Positions 13,898-23,683 of a DNA stretch of 35,914 nucleotides are shown here, piece by piece (positions within the stretch are counted from its first letter, which is position 1; each line of letters starts with the position of its first letter). Position numbers and translations under genes: made by a program. Source of the DNA: a virus; IMG/VR virus record IMGVR_UViG_3300035698_014770, positions 1-35,914 of that record; one strand, written 5' to 3'. The notes under the pieces were generated by a model. It worked only from the letters and a program-made list of their open reading frames with translations, ran no database searches and was not told the origin of the DNA.

Positions 13898-16060
13898 CTA
13901 GTTTGGAACGGCAAGCCCAGCATCCATTCCCTGGTTATCATCTTCTCCCTGATTCTCGGTAAATAGACGCCGGTACTCGGGATGATTTTTCCACAAAAGA
14001 AAGTGAGTTGTACCAACAGCGGTCTCGCCGCGTTGAGCTGCATTGAGTAGTGGAGCGGCATATTCTCCAAGTCGTTCCGGCGCTTCTCTTACTAGCCGCG
14101 TAACGTTGTTAGCAGCTGGAACGCCTCTTTCTGCCGCAAAATCAAGAGCGCCTTTAAAGACCCTACCGCCAAAACGATCTACGCCAGCACCGATCGCAGC
14201 GCCTGTCGTCGCGCCAAAAGGTCCGCCTGCAAAGCCGCCAATGACGCCACCAGTGACAGCCCACCTGTGACCACGACCGCCAGATTGATCGGCGTCGAAT
14301 GCGCGTTTCGTCGATAGATCTTGTATTTGTTCGCCCAACTCGCCTCGGTATTTTCCGTCTAGATATCGGACCACTTCTTGTTCTTTGCGGTTCGATTCAT
14401 TGGCAGCACGACGGATCAATGCTTGTGGTGAACTCACCCCTGCGACAGGTTGCGCGGCTATACTTGCCTCGGCTAGCACGCCCTCAGCTTCACGCAGCGC
14501 CGATGTTTCTGGCAGCATGGATTGTCGCTCCCTCAGCACAGAAGGATCTAACAGCGCTGACTGAGCGTCCTCGTAAGACTGCAAACGAGATAACCGGTCA
14601 CCACCCGTTGCCTCGTCCATCTGAGATAGCAAGGCCCTTTCTTTCTGAAACTCGGGACGAGACAACCGTCCAAGCTGGGTTCGTGTATTCCTGCCGCCGA
14701 ACACCTTGTTAGCTTTTTTCGACAAGTTTGTGAGACCAGCCAGCGGTCCCATCACTTCTTTGTACTCATCTATCTTTAGCAGCTCGTCGTTTAGATCTGA
14801 TCGAAAATCCATGAACGCTCGCTCGCCTTTGTTTGGCTTCCCACCGGCCATGCTTCTTTTTGCATACGCGTCTTCTAACTCGCCGTCGATCAGCTGGATG
14901 AACCGTTTCATGTCGGGAGCAGATATCGTTTTTGACTTTTGCGTTAGCTCGTCGAGGTAGTCACGGTAATAGGTCAGCTTGTCATAACCAGGCGTCCCCT
15001 TCGGAGGAGCTACGCCGTTGATCTCAAATTCTTTTAGAGACTTAGTCAGAACGCCCTTGATCGGCGCTAGCTTAATGTTTTTGTCTGCCATGGTAAGAAC
15101 ATCAAACGCCTCGGAACTTCGTTTTGACGTTTCTTTTCTCAGAGCATCGAGACCCTCTAGTGTGTCATCAACAAGCTCACCCGGGACCTTCTCTTTCTGC
15201 AATCCCTCCTTGAAAAGACGGTCAGCCATTCGTTTCTCGCTTTGCGCAATCTTGACATCTGTCCTTGCGTTTTTGACCGAATCTTTCAGCTCACTAATTT
15301 GGTTCGCGGCAGTCTCTACTAGAGATCCTTCGTCAACGCTGTTCACGGAGGCTCGTCTTGCCATGTAGCGTCTTGCATCTTTGTCATCCACACGAGAAAC
15401 AAGTCCACCGAGCTTTCTTGCTCCGGTGCCAGCCAGCTCGACACCATCGCCAAACTTTTCCGCTAGGTAGTCATAGATTCCTTTTGCACGTGGAGCGTTT
15501 TTCGATGCTACCTTAGCGATTCCACCGATCGCGGCAGCGCCGCCAGCGCCAAACGAAGCACCGACACCGGCATCTCTTGCCAGATCGGCTGCGTTTTCGG
15601 ATTCAGAATATCCAGCTCCGGCAACACCACCCTCGGCAGCTCCAAGCGCTACCGCCTTGCCAAGAGTCAGCCCTGCTTTCGCTCCCTGTGCACCCTTGAC
15701 TAGTAGACCACCCGCCAACATCGAAGACGCGATACCGCCACCGAGTTCCGATGCGCCGTATGTCCATGGATTGTCTTCTCTCGCTTGCCGGTTGTAGTCT
15801 CGCCAAGAATCGCGCCTAGTCTTGTAGGCATCATCGAAAGGTTTTTCGCCGCCAGACAGAGCGTAGTCACCGACCGCTTGTGCGCCGCCGAGAAGCTCAT
15901 CGGAGTAACCAAACGTTGCGCCTTGACCGAGCCCGGCAACGCCAGATGCTACGGCAGAAGTGGGAGGATCGACCGGCGTGCTCGCTCTAGCCTGAGCAGC
16001 CCTGGCCCGCTCCAGTCTTGCTCGTTTGAGTTTGAGTCTTTTCTCGTCCAAAGATGACAT
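13898..16060 (-). CDS. Large internal virion / DNA ejection protein candidate
   Basis: 720 residues. N-terminus is a basic charged helix, followed by Ala/Gly-rich hydrophobic stretches (about 95-190, e.g. ELGGGIASSMLAGGLLVKGA) able to span membranes, then long charged coiled-coil regions, and another Ala/Gly-rich patch (VTGGVIGGFAGGPFGATTGA, about 615-635). That alternation is typical of podovirus proteins injected ahead of DNA. It starts two bases before the preceding gene's stop region (16063) and is followed by a 74-base gap. No enzyme motif, such as a transglycosylase, was seen. Role by composition and neighbours. Confidence 0.6.
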   Translation of the reverse strand: MSSLDEKRLKLKRARLERARAAQARASTPVDPPTSAVASGVAGLGQGATFGYSDELLGGAQAVGDYALSGGEKPFDDAYKTRRDSWRDYNRQAREDNPWTYGASELGGGIASSMLAGGLLVKGAQGAKAGLTLGKAVALGAAEGGVAGAGYSESENAADLARDAGVGASFGAGGAAAIGGIAKVASKNAPRAKGIYDYLAEKFGDGVELAGTGARKLGGLVSRVDDKDARRYMARRASVNSVDEGSLVETAANQISELKDSVKNARTDVKIAQSEKRMADRLFKEGLQKEKVPGELVDDTLEGLDALRKETSKRSSEAFDVLTMADKNIKLAPIKGVLTKSLKEFEINGVAPPKGTPGYDKLTYYRDYLDELTQKSKTISAPDMKRFIQLIDGELEDAYAKRSMAGGKPNKGERAFMDFRSDLNDELLKIDEYKEVMGPLAGLTNLSKKANKVFGGRNTRTQLGRLSRPEFQKERALLSQMDEATGGDRLSRLQSYEDAQSALLDPSVLRERQSMLPETSALREAEGVLAEASIAAQPVAGVSSPQALIRRAANESNRKEQEVVRYLDGKYRGELGEQIQDLSTKRAFDADQSGGRGHRWAVTGGVIGGFAGGPFGATTGAAIGAGVDRFGGRVFKGALDFAAERGVPAANNVTRLVREAPERLGEYAAPLLNAAQRGETAVGTTHFLLWKNHPEYRRLFTENQGEDDNQGMDAGLAVPN

Positions 16061-16062
16061 CT

Positions 16063-17109
16063 TTAGTTCACTCCTAATGCTTCCAATTCAGCATCTAGTT
16101 CGGCTTCGCTCATCTCGTCCGCTGACTTCAAGTTAGACGGGCTAGCCGGATCCGCATAGGCCGAAGGTACAAGTTCAAAACCTCTCGGCTTCGGTTTTCT
16201 CTCGGCGACCGCCGCCCTTGCACTGCGAACCTCGTCAGGAGAAAATCCAAGGTTTTGAACGCGCAAACTTAGCTCTTCGTTTAGTTGGGCGAGTTTTCTC
16301 TTTTGAATATCGGCAGAGTCGTTCCATTTCGGAGCCATAAGACGAAACCGCTCTTCCTCTTGCGCGTTGATCGCGCCACCCGATTGCATTCTGCCGAGGG
16401 CTTCCGTAAAGTTTCGCATGGCCATCGTATACGAGTTGTCCCCAATGAGAGAAAAAGTGTTCTCACCCTCATCGATCAAAGCTGTTTTCATTAGATCTAC
16501 GGCATTCAGGCCCATTGCAGCCGAATCAAACCGCTTTCTTTCCTCGGCTCCCATCTTTGCCAGCCGTTCCTGGTATGAAGCTGGCTTTTCTTTCACCTCG
16601 TTTTTCTCGGCAAGAATAGATCTCATGCTTTTTTCTTTTGCTTCTTGCAGGGCGAGAGCGTCCTTAGCTTTTTTGTCTTGCAAAACGATGGCTTGTTTGT
16701 CTCTGGCCTCTTGCAAAGCGATGGCTTGATCTTCTCTTGCGCCAAACAATCCCCGTTGAAAGTCTTGTTGTGCGAGGCGGTTGTCCAGCCCTTCTCGTCT
16801 TCGGATGATGTGTTGTGCGATCTGCTCGGAGCGGTCCATTTCTCTTTCAGCCATCCGTTGAGCTTGCAGCGGCATAGCCTCGGCTTGGTTGATCATCTGA
16901 TCATAGGCTGCGGTGTCCGGTCTTGTTTGCGAAAAACCAGAGCCGATCTTCTCGGCTGCTTTGCCGAGCTGCGAGTAAAGCGTTTGTTTGTTGGCCGCAC
17001 CCTGCGAGTCGATAGCCCTAAACGCTAGGTCTCGGTCTAGTCCGTCTCTTTCTGTATGGCGCTTTAATAACTCCGCATAGAGCTCATCTTTATCTACCTG
17101 CGTGGCCAT
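16063..17109 (-). CDS. Internal virion protein candidate, coiled-coil rich
   Basis: 348 residues dominated by Gln, Glu, Ala, Arg helices. Four near-repeats of Q(A/K)(I/L)(A/V)LQ(E/D) around residues 125-160 (DQAIALQEARDKQAIVLQDK) form a heptad-like array. It lies in an uninterrupted leftward string of structural genes with three-base and two-base gaps on either side. The profile fits ejection or scaffold-like structural proteins of short-tailed phages. Function inferred from place and composition only. Confidence 0.5.
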   Translation of the reverse strand: MATQVDKDELYAELLKRHTERDGLDRDLAFRAIDSQGAANKQTLYSQLGKAAEKIGSGFSQTRPDTAAYDQMINQAEAMPLQAQRMAEREMDRSEQIAQHIIRRREGLDNRLAQQDFQRGLFGAREDQAIALQEARDKQAIVLQDKKAKDALALQEAKEKSMRSILAEKNEVKEKPASYQERLAKMGAEERKRFDSAAMGLNAVDLMKTALIDEGENTFSLIGDNSYTMAMRNFTEALGRMQSGGAINAQEEERFRLMAPKWNDSADIQKRKLAQLNEELSLRVQNLGFSPDEVRSARAAVAERKPKPRGFELVPSAYADPASPSNLKSADEMSEAELDAELEALGVN

Positions 17110-17112
17110 GCA

Positions 17113-18141
17113 TTAGCCTCCCCAACGTTTGTTAGCAATCTCTCTGTTCAGGTCTCGGTCTTTCTCGCCCTCGTCGTAGTTGCCATACGCAGCCGCGCCT
17201 TGACCGACACCCGATCCGACGTTCTGATACATGTTGCGCGTGTTCTGAGCATCAGCCATGCGACCAGACGCCATGTCCTGATAAGCGTTAGCCTGACCCG
17301 ACGCCTTGGAAAATGCGTTGCCAAACGACATATTGCGGACATCGTTGTTGGCCTGGGTTCTATCCCACTGGTTAGCCGTCATGTTCGTGTTTCTCTTGTC
17401 GATCTGTTGTTGGCGCAAGGCTTGGTTGCGCATCTGGTCGTCGTTCATCCGGTTTGTGTTGGCCGTCCCGACGTTCTGGCGGTTAGCTGCGTTCCATTGC
17501 GAGATGGCGTCTTGAGCTCTGGCCACGTCGGTCTGTTGACCAAAATCTTGCGAGCGCATGTTACCAGCTAAATTCGCCCGGTCAGCCAAAGCTTGCAAGG
17601 CAGCTTGTTGTGCCATAGCAGCCCGCTCCATCCCAGCCCTGTTCGCCTCGCTAGCACCAGCTTGTTGGTTCGACATCTGAGCCATCAGCTCGAGTCCGGA
17701 TCCAGACATTCCTCGTTGTTGCATGTTTTGTGTTATCGCATCCCGCGCACCGCGTTGTCTTTGACCTACCGAATCTTGGACCGCAGAAAGCGCCACCTCG
17801 TCTTGTGCTCTCATCCCGCCTTGAGACAACTCGGCTAGCTCGGATAGAGCCGACATCTGCGCTTGCCTGGTCGCTGGATCTAACGAGATGCCAGCCATCT
17901 GAGAAGGATCTAACGATACGGCGGAATCTTTTGCCGAAAGAAAATCCGAGATGTTGTCGTAGTTTTCGAATGGGAGCGTCCCCAGCTGTTCGTACTCCGG
18001 CAACACGAGACCATCAAGCCTAGCCATCGCCTGCTCTTGCAACCGCCTTGCAGCCTCCTGGTCGGCTCTGGCTTGTTGGTTGCCAATTATGCCCCCGATG
18101 ATCGGTGCCGCTATGGTCGCTCCTGCTATGGCTGCTGACAT
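17113..18141 (-). CDS. Internal virion / DNA transfer protein candidate
   Basis: 342 residues. N-terminus AAIAGATIAAPIIGGIIGN is a hydrophobic glycine-rich segment like a fusion peptide or membrane helix, then a long region rich in Gln, Asn, Ala and Met with DNMRNQ/AQ-type patches. P22 gp7- and gp20-type ejection proteins share this plan: amphipathic N-terminus followed by low-complexity helix. GAAAGGA precedes the ATG. Family assignment is by composition, not a conserved motif. Confidence 0.55.
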   Translation of the reverse strand: MSAAIAGATIAAPIIGGIIGNQQARADQEAARRLQEQAMARLDGLVLPEYEQLGTLPFENYDNISDFLSAKDSAVSLDPSQMAGISLDPATRQAQMSALSELAELSQGGMRAQDEVALSAVQDSVGQRQRGARDAITQNMQQRGMSGSGLELMAQMSNQQAGASEANRAGMERAAMAQQAALQALADRANLAGNMRSQDFGQQTDVARAQDAISQWNAANRQNVGTANTNRMNDDQMRNQALRQQQIDKRNTNMTANQWDRTQANNDVRNMSFGNAFSKASGQANAYQDMASGRMADAQNTRNMYQNVGSGVGQGAAAYGNYDEGEKDRDLNREIANKRWGG

Positions 18142-18178
18142 CGTGCTAGTCCTTTCTTTCGTTTCACTCTACCGTTTT

Positions 18179-19657
18179 TCAAAAGAATATATTTCCATCC
18201 AAACGACCGCCAGGATCTATTGACCGTCCCCGGCGTTCTTGTTCTTGTCTAGCTAGTGCCTCTCGCCTTTTCTCTTCTTCTGTTGGCGGCGTGTAAGGTC
18301 TCTCCAACGCCTCGCCCACACTGGCTGGTGCCGCTCCGGGTTGTTGAGCAATCATCTGTTGTCTTAGACGTTCTTGTTCGGCTCTAAAAGCTGCATTGCG
18401 ATCCGATTCTTGTTGCACAAGCGCTTGGTAAGCCTGCGTGAAAGCATCCTGATCGATCGTATAAGGACTTTGCGAGCGTCCTGTCGCTGCGCTCATCCAT
18501 CCTGGTTGGTTGCCAGACATGTCGGCCAGAGCTTGATACTCGGCCAACTGCTGAGGTGTTGCAAAGTCTCCGATCCCCATGTCGCCAGTGTATTGAAGAC
18601 CACCGGCAGATTGCAACGCGCGTTCTATTCCATCAACGTTACCGCGAAACCCAGTTGAACTCTGCAAAAGCTCGCTAATTAGATCGTCTTGAACCCCACC
18701 ACCCTGTAGCAGTGATCTCCATTCGGGGTTCTGTGTCAGCCCAGTTTGTCTGTTCTGTGCAGCCGCAAACTCAGCCTGTCTTCTCTGGTTCTCGGCCTGG
18801 GTTCTTTGGTCTAGCTCAGAACGCATCGAGGCAAGACGTCCCTGCATCGCCTCCTGAAGTTTGGCGTTATAAGCTGCCGCCTGTCTCTGTTGCTCAGCCG
18901 CCTGTTGTGCTAGCGCCGGATCTTGTCTGGTCAGCGTCTGGTCTATCCCGGCGTACTGGTTTCTTAGGTCCGAGAAAATCTGTTGAGCCGAATCATCTGC
19001 GCCAAGAAGAGCCGTATCAAGCGATGCCTCGCCAGCCGAGTACCGAGGATCTGCCGTGACATCCCGCAAAAGCTGCTTGGTTTGTCCAGGCACGCCGGTC
19101 TGCGTGATCTTCTGGTTGGCCCGGTCTAGGCCCGCCTGTGCGTCCTGAAAACCTTGAACGTCGGTAAGATTTTTCGGTCCCTGGTAGGTGTAGTTTGTCA
19201 GCCTGCTAAGACCATCCCTGTCGACCTCGGTTGCACGGCCAGACTGGATCTGCTCGATCTTCTTGTCAGCCGTTTCCGCGCTGAATGCGTTTTGGTTCTT
19301 TTGCGTGCGAAAATCTTCCACCACCTGACCGGCTGTCTGTTTTGCGCCGTCAGCCGTAGAACTAAGCGATCCTCGGATGGCCTGGCCCGTCGCTCCGATG
19401 TTGCTTCTGTTGGCATCAAGGTAGCGGTCTAGGTTGACAAATCCGGTGCCTCGGGATGTCGATGACTGCGGGGACGAAGCCACCGACTGCCCAGGCTGGC
19501 CACCAGCCACAGCCGCTTGGCCCGAACTCCCAAGGCTACCGGAAGATGTCGACAAAACGTTTTCGGACGTCTGGCCCTGACCTTGACCTTGCCCTGCCGC
19601 CGCAGCCGCCGCTTCTTCTTCTTCTTTGTCTTTTTCCGATGGAGGTAGATACGCCAT
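18179..19657 (-). CDS. Structural protein, Gln/Ala-rich, ejection candidate
   Basis: 492 residues. The first 25 hold a Glu/Ala run then GQGQGQGQ, followed by a disordered Ser/Gly-rich stretch. The remainder is Gln-rich helix with repeated QQAAEQQRQAAAYNAKLQEA-like segments. It is adjacent to the previous gene's stop with no gap. The protein sits between the tail accessory gene and other ejection-like genes, so virion-internal or tail-associated are the main options. No specific domain recognised. Confidence 0.5.
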   Translation of the reverse strand: MAYLPPSEKDKEEEEAAAAAAGQGQGQGQTSENVLSTSSGSLGSSGQAAVAGGQPGQSVASSPQSSTSRGTGFVNLDRYLDANRSNIGATGQAIRGSLSSTADGAKQTAGQVVEDFRTQKNQNAFSAETADKKIEQIQSGRATEVDRDGLSRLTNYTYQGPKNLTDVQGFQDAQAGLDRANQKITQTGVPGQTKQLLRDVTADPRYSAGEASLDTALLGADDSAQQIFSDLRNQYAGIDQTLTRQDPALAQQAAEQQRQAAAYNAKLQEAMQGRLASMRSELDQRTQAENQRRQAEFAAAQNRQTGLTQNPEWRSLLQGGGVQDDLISELLQSSTGFRGNVDGIERALQSAGGLQYTGDMGIGDFATPQQLAEYQALADMSGNQPGWMSAATGRSQSPYTIDQDAFTQAYQALVQQESDRNAAFRAEQERLRQQMIAQQPGAAPASVGEALERPYTPPTEEEKRREALARQEQERRGRSIDPGGRLDGNIFF

Positions 19658-20056
19658 TTAGTTACTCGCAATCATAAAACGAACCGTGTATTGATCCCCG
19701 TCCGTAAGGCCAAACAGTTGTTGGATACGAACGGTGCTACCATCAAAATCCCATTCCGCCCAGACGGCTCCGGTCGGTGCTGCAGCTCCCGGCCCTCTAA
19801 CCACCGAGCTGACCCACAGATCCGTCGGCCTACTGCCAAGAGACCAAGAAAACGAGATGGGGAGCTCCGCCGACCGGTAGATCAAGCTCAGCTCTCTAAT
19901 CTGCCCTCTGATGTTTTCCGAAAACGTTAGGTTTCTATTGAGAGCCGAATAGACCGATGTCATGAAACGGTTGAGCGGCCACAAAAGTTTTTCAGCCCAA
20001 CTCTCGCCCGGAAAATCCTCTTTCTTGATCGCTGTGATGGGAGGAAGTAAAGCCAT
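19658..20056 (-). CDS. Tail/head accessory protein, 132 aa
   Basis: Starts as TAATG overlapping the nozzle stop. The first half is helical (WAEKLLWPLNRFMTSVYSAL). The second is beta-rich, with LPISFSWSLGSRPTDLWVSS and YTVRFMIASN, like a small jelly-roll or fibritin-type domain. It stands next to the nozzle-like gene in a conserved-looking morphogenesis string, so a tail-tip or internal-core accessory role is likely. Not recognised at family level. Confidence 0.5.
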   Translation of the reverse strand: MALLPPITAIKKEDFPGESWAEKLLWPLNRFMTSVYSALNRNLTFSENIRGQIRELSLIYRSAELPISFSWSLGSRPTDLWVSSVVRGPGAAAPTGAVWAEWDFDGSTVRIQQLFGLTDGDQYTVRFMIASN

Positions 20057-22572
20057 TACCTAGAAAACCTTTCTGAGATAGCGCGGTAAAAAGCCGACAT
20101 CCCAGCTAACTTGAAACTAGAAAACGCTACGGCATGGGAAAAGCTTAAGCTCAGCTGCGTACACCGCTGCTTAGCTCGTGGCACCCACGTCCTAATGGGA
20201 ACACGTCCCGCCTCGCCACCCCAAGGCAGCGATCCCCAAGAAAAGAAACCCCAGTTGCCAAACCCTCCGCCGACCAACGTCAAAGCTTCCTTCGAAGCCG
20301 ACGCATCGGTCGAGAACCGGGCTAGAGCACGGATCAAAAATGATTCTTTGAAGATAAACGAAATCTCGCGGAACTGTTTGATCAACCCTGGGTTTCCACC
20401 CGTGATCGGAAGCCATTCAATCTCGGTGTCGATCGCCTTGTAAACGGTCGCTGCAGCCACGCTAAGATCGCCGTTGAAATTCACGCGCACAGAACCCGCG
20501 TCGGTGTCGACCGAATCCACCACAGAAAACGCCGTATCGGACTGCCAGATCACATCGCCTGGGACCATCTGAGACGTATTGCTAAGCGTAACCACCAGCC
20601 CGGTTACGTCTGATATCGTTGTGCCGACACGGTAGTCCGCAAAGTCAAACCCAGAATACGTTTTTCTCTCTTCGAGAAGATAGTTTGCCGTACTCGGAGC
20701 GAGATAGAGAAGATCATCCTGCGAGAAAACCCGCGCCGTTTCTGCCGATAGATCCTCCCAGGTTGTCCAAGCGTTTGTGAACGTGTTGTAGACGTGAAAG
20801 AACGTGGCATTCGTATCGTCTGAGCTAGTCGGAACGCCGAGTATGTATTTTCTTTCCGTCTCGTAACCAACCGCAAAACTATAGGTCGAGATATTGGCAA
20901 GACCCACCTCGCCGTACAACTCTAAGATGTCTGTTTCAATAGGACGCGAGATGACCGAGATGCCCGTCTCCGTCGCTTGAACTACACCCTGGTCCGAGAG
21001 AAAAAACAGCGCATTGTTGAGTGTTGCAGCCGTTCTTGGCGCTCTGATCCTAGCCGTATCATCGAACAGCTCTACTCGGAAGTTCGATGCGTTCTCGCCG
21101 GTAAGCCGGTAGACGCCGTCGTCTTTTAGAATGAACAGAGAATCTCTAAGCGCGATGATCCTTCGTCCTTCGGCATCAGCCGAGCCGACACGAACGATAT
21201 TGGTTAGAGGAACAGACTCCGGTTGTTGAAACTTTGAAAAAACAAGCGCGTTCTTAAAAGCATCGTTAACCGAGCTTACCGCCGTGCCAGAGCTTGGAAG
21301 CTGAGGCTGAAACGGATTGCCAGCGTGAGAGTTCGGCGTGTAGGTAGCGGCATACTGCGCTCCGTCTACCGTGCGAGACTCAAGCAAGATCTGACCAGGC
21401 GTCGAATCCAATCCCGAAACATAGTAAGCATAGATGGCGTTAGCGCCTGTATTGGAAGCGCTCTGATTGATCACCTTGATCAAAGCTAGCGAGGTGTTTC
21501 TAATGTTTTCCGATGCCGTACCACCCGTCGCCACAGCAAACTGGTTACTTGCAACCGTCGTCGATGCCTTGCCCGTATACGCTACGCTACCAATCGTGAT
21601 GACATCGTCTAGTTGCAGCGCCGTACCAGGCGAATCGCCGCCGTCGGCTGCTAGGATCGTAAGAAAAAGCCGGTGCTTTGAGCGTGTGTTGAGAAAAAAC
21701 AGATGACCCTTGAAGACAGCGATGTCCTTGCACAGAGGCGGAACTTCGTTGGCCTGCGTGATCGTCTCTTGCGAGGGAGACGTGTACAAGGTTGCGCCGA
21801 GCAAAGACTCGTCTCTGTTGTCTGTGACGCTCATCGATTTTGCCGTTATCTGTGACGGCGACGGAAAAACCTCTAGAGACAAGAACAGCTCTTCCGATGG
21901 TACAGCCGAAGCGGCAGCGGAGCGGTAGATCTGCACGAAATGATCGGTCGTTATTCCCTCCGGAATAGACAAACTGATCGATACGTTTCTAGATCCCCCA
22001 GCGCCGTTTGTGATGACGACCCGCTCGGATGGTGAGCCAAGGAACAGGTTGTTGTTGGCGTCCTTGAAACCCCAAACAGCACGGTAGGCGACGGTACTGT
22101 TGCCCGAGTTGGCAAGAAACCCAGACGATCCCGTGAGAGACGGCTCGATCGTCAAGCCTTTTGGAATGCCAGCCCGAACAGGTTCGCCCGTAGGTACATC
22201 GAGCCGCCAAACACCGGACGACGTCGTAAAATAAAGGTTCTCGCTTGCCTGGACACCACGAACAGGGGTTGTCACATCAGGCGGAGCGTAAGCCCCCGTG
22301 TAGTCCGACCACGCCGAGCCGGTATCTCGTGCAAGAGACGCCGCGTTGTACTGGACAAGAAGCGTGTTTCGGTATTCGAGGATGCTCTTGATCCGGTCGT
22401 CCGCATCACCGAGCGCATAGCTCATCCGGTCAAACCCACGCCTTGGCGTAGCGATAGAATCCCCGTCGATATTAATGTTCTTGGCGACCGCAAGCGCTCC
22501 CTCGGGAACTTCGCTCAGATCGTTTGGCAAAGTGTATCGTCCCTTGATTTTTAGATTCAAGGTTTGCGACAT
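20056..22572 (-). CDS. Tail nozzle / DNA stabilization protein candidate
   Basis: 838 residues, about the size of T7 gp12-type nozzle and somewhat larger than P22 gp10-type stabilization proteins. It opens LNLKIKGRYTLPNDLSEVPE and GALAVAKNINIDGDSIATPR, then repeated beta-blade-like segments with Asp-Gly-Val-Tyr-Arg-Leu (e.g. DGVYRLTG) and DQGV turns typical of the nozzle beta-propeller. The 22573 adaptor-like gene directly precedes it and the 132-residue accessory follows, so the head-completion order is adaptor then nozzle. Family by overall pattern; not tested. Confidence 0.68.
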   Translation of the reverse strand: MSQTLNLKIKGRYTLPNDLSEVPEGALAVAKNINIDGDSIATPRRGFDRMSYALGDADDRIKSILEYRNTLLVQYNAASLARDTGSAWSDYTGAYAPPDVTTPVRGVQASENLYFTTSSGVWRLDVPTGEPVRAGIPKGLTIEPSLTGSSGFLANSGNSTVAYRAVWGFKDANNNLFLGSPSERVVITNGAGGSRNVSISLSIPEGITTDHFVQIYRSAAASAVPSEELFLSLEVFPSPSQITAKSMSVTDNRDESLLGATLYTSPSQETITQANEVPPLCKDIAVFKGHLFFLNTRSKHRLFLTILAADGGDSPGTALQLDDVITIGSVAYTGKASTTVASNQFAVATGGTASENIRNTSLALIKVINQSASNTGANAIYAYYVSGLDSTPGQILLESRTVDGAQYAATYTPNSHAGNPFQPQLPSSGTAVSSVNDAFKNALVFSKFQQPESVPLTNIVRVGSADAEGRRIIALRDSLFILKDDGVYRLTGENASNFRVELFDDTARIRAPRTAATLNNALFFLSDQGVVQATETGISVISRPIETDILELYGEVGLANISTYSFAVGYETERKYILGVPTSSDDTNATFFHVYNTFTNAWTTWEDLSAETARVFSQDDLLYLAPSTANYLLEERKTYSGFDFADYRVGTTISDVTGLVVTLSNTSQMVPGDVIWQSDTAFSVVDSVDTDAGSVRVNFNGDLSVAAATVYKAIDTEIEWLPITGGNPGLIKQFREISFIFKESFLIRALARFSTDASASKEALTLVGGGFGNWGFFSWGSLPWGGEAGRVPIRTWVPRAKQRCTQLSLSFSHAVAFSSFKLAGMSAFYRAISERFSR

Positions 22573-23463
22573 CTAGTTGTATCCCCACAATTTGTTGCCG
22601 CCAAGACTGGCTACGATCTTTTTCGCTTCGCCGTAAAGTCTTGGCTGGATCATCAAGAGCGCATCTTTTTTCAAAGCGTCGAGATCTTTCTCGCATCGAG
22701 CCATAGCTTCAAAATCGCCCTGACTTTCAAGCATTTTAAAGACGGTCCTCTGAGCCAGTAGAGGCTGAAGCTCACGGGGTATCTGCGGAATCGGCGAGTA
22801 CTTGGCAAGACTCACGTAGTCGCCGATACCAAGATCAACCGGCAGACTAGAGAACGTCACCGAGCCGGCTCCGACGCTTTGTGCCGATTGATCGGTAGCA
22901 AGATAGGGGAAGATCCCTTGGGACGAAATAAAATCGTAGGGAACCGAGCCTGTGAACGTGGCCGGTAGAGACGAAAGACCCAGCTCGCCCGTGTCCCGGT
23001 CGATCGTTGTGATACGACCAGCAGCCGTCTGTTGGATCAACTCGCCCGGACGACAGCAGTAGGGTACTTTCAGTACGCCGCCTGGGACGTTGCCAACCAA
23101 GATAAGTTGATTCCATTTAAAATAACAAAAAAACCCAGACCGAGATCCTCGCCTTTCAGGGCTTAGAAGAGGCACCGATACTTCGTCTTTACTGCTACCG
23201 CTCCGAGAAAACAGGACGTCGCGTGCAGCACCGCCCATCGCCCTGTCTGGTAGCACGACGTAGCCGGTCGACGAGTTGATGTCGTAGTTCTTTTCTAAAA
23301 CAAAGTACTCTTCCCTGGCCGAGATCATCATGGGGACGACATACGAGTACAACTCGTTGGTAGCAAGACGCAGGATATCGGAGTCTTCGTAAGTGTTTTG
23401 AGATGTCGTTACGGCACCTCGCTGTTTGATCTCAACCAGTAGATCTGCCGTCGTGTAAGACAT
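22573..23463 (-). CDS. Head-tail adaptor (connector) candidate
   Basis: 296 residues. Begins MSYTTADLLVEIKQRGAVTT, with a helical N-terminal half (DILRLATNELYSYVVPMMIS) and a beta-rich centre, ending in a long helix. This shape resembles gp4-type tail accessory or T7 gp11-type adaptor proteins that bind under the portal. The start is just after the stop of the 60-residue gene and its own stop abuts the nozzle start. Call is based on N-terminal pattern and neighbouring nozzle. Confidence 0.58.
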   Translation of the reverse strand: MSYTTADLLVEIKQRGAVTTSQNTYEDSDILRLATNELYSYVVPMMISAREEYFVLEKNYDINSSTGYVVLPDRAMGGAARDVLFSRSGSSKDEVSVPLLSPERRGSRSGFFCYFKWNQLILVGNVPGGVLKVPYCCRPGELIQQTAAGRITTIDRDTGELGLSSLPATFTGSVPYDFISSQGIFPYLATDQSAQSVGAGSVTFSSLPVDLGIGDYVSLAKYSPIPQIPRELQPLLAQRTVFKMLESQGDFEAMARCEKDLDALKKDALLMIQPRLYGEAKKIVASLGGNKLWGYN

Positions 23464-23464
23464 C

Positions 23465-23647
23465 TTATCGTCCTATGGTGATAGTCATCACGCCTTGTCT
23501 TGCTGCAAGATCGTCTTCGTCTTCGTCGTCATCGTCATCTTCTTTGCCAGCGCCTTTTGCCTCATCTTTTTTCTTTTGCATCATCTTCTTGATCGCCATG
23601 TCGTAGATGTCTTTTAGAACGTCCATCTTGTGATCTGTTTTTTTCAC
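23465..23647 (-). CDS. Small Lys/Asp-rich protein, 60 aa
   Basis: GTG start at 23647 with GAGGAG about ten bases upstream. Basic helix (KKMMQKKKDEAKGAGK) then a 13-residue Asp/Glu run, ending in a short beta-like tail. Between the fibre and adaptor genes. Could be a head-tail cement or chaperone; no family recognised. Confidence 0.5.
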   Translation of the reverse strand: MKKTDHKMDVLKDIYDMAIKKMMQKKKDEAKGAGKEDDDDDEDEDDLAARQGVMTITIGR

Positions 23648-23683
23648 GGGGTGTCTTCTCCTCTATGAGTTCGTAACGACTAA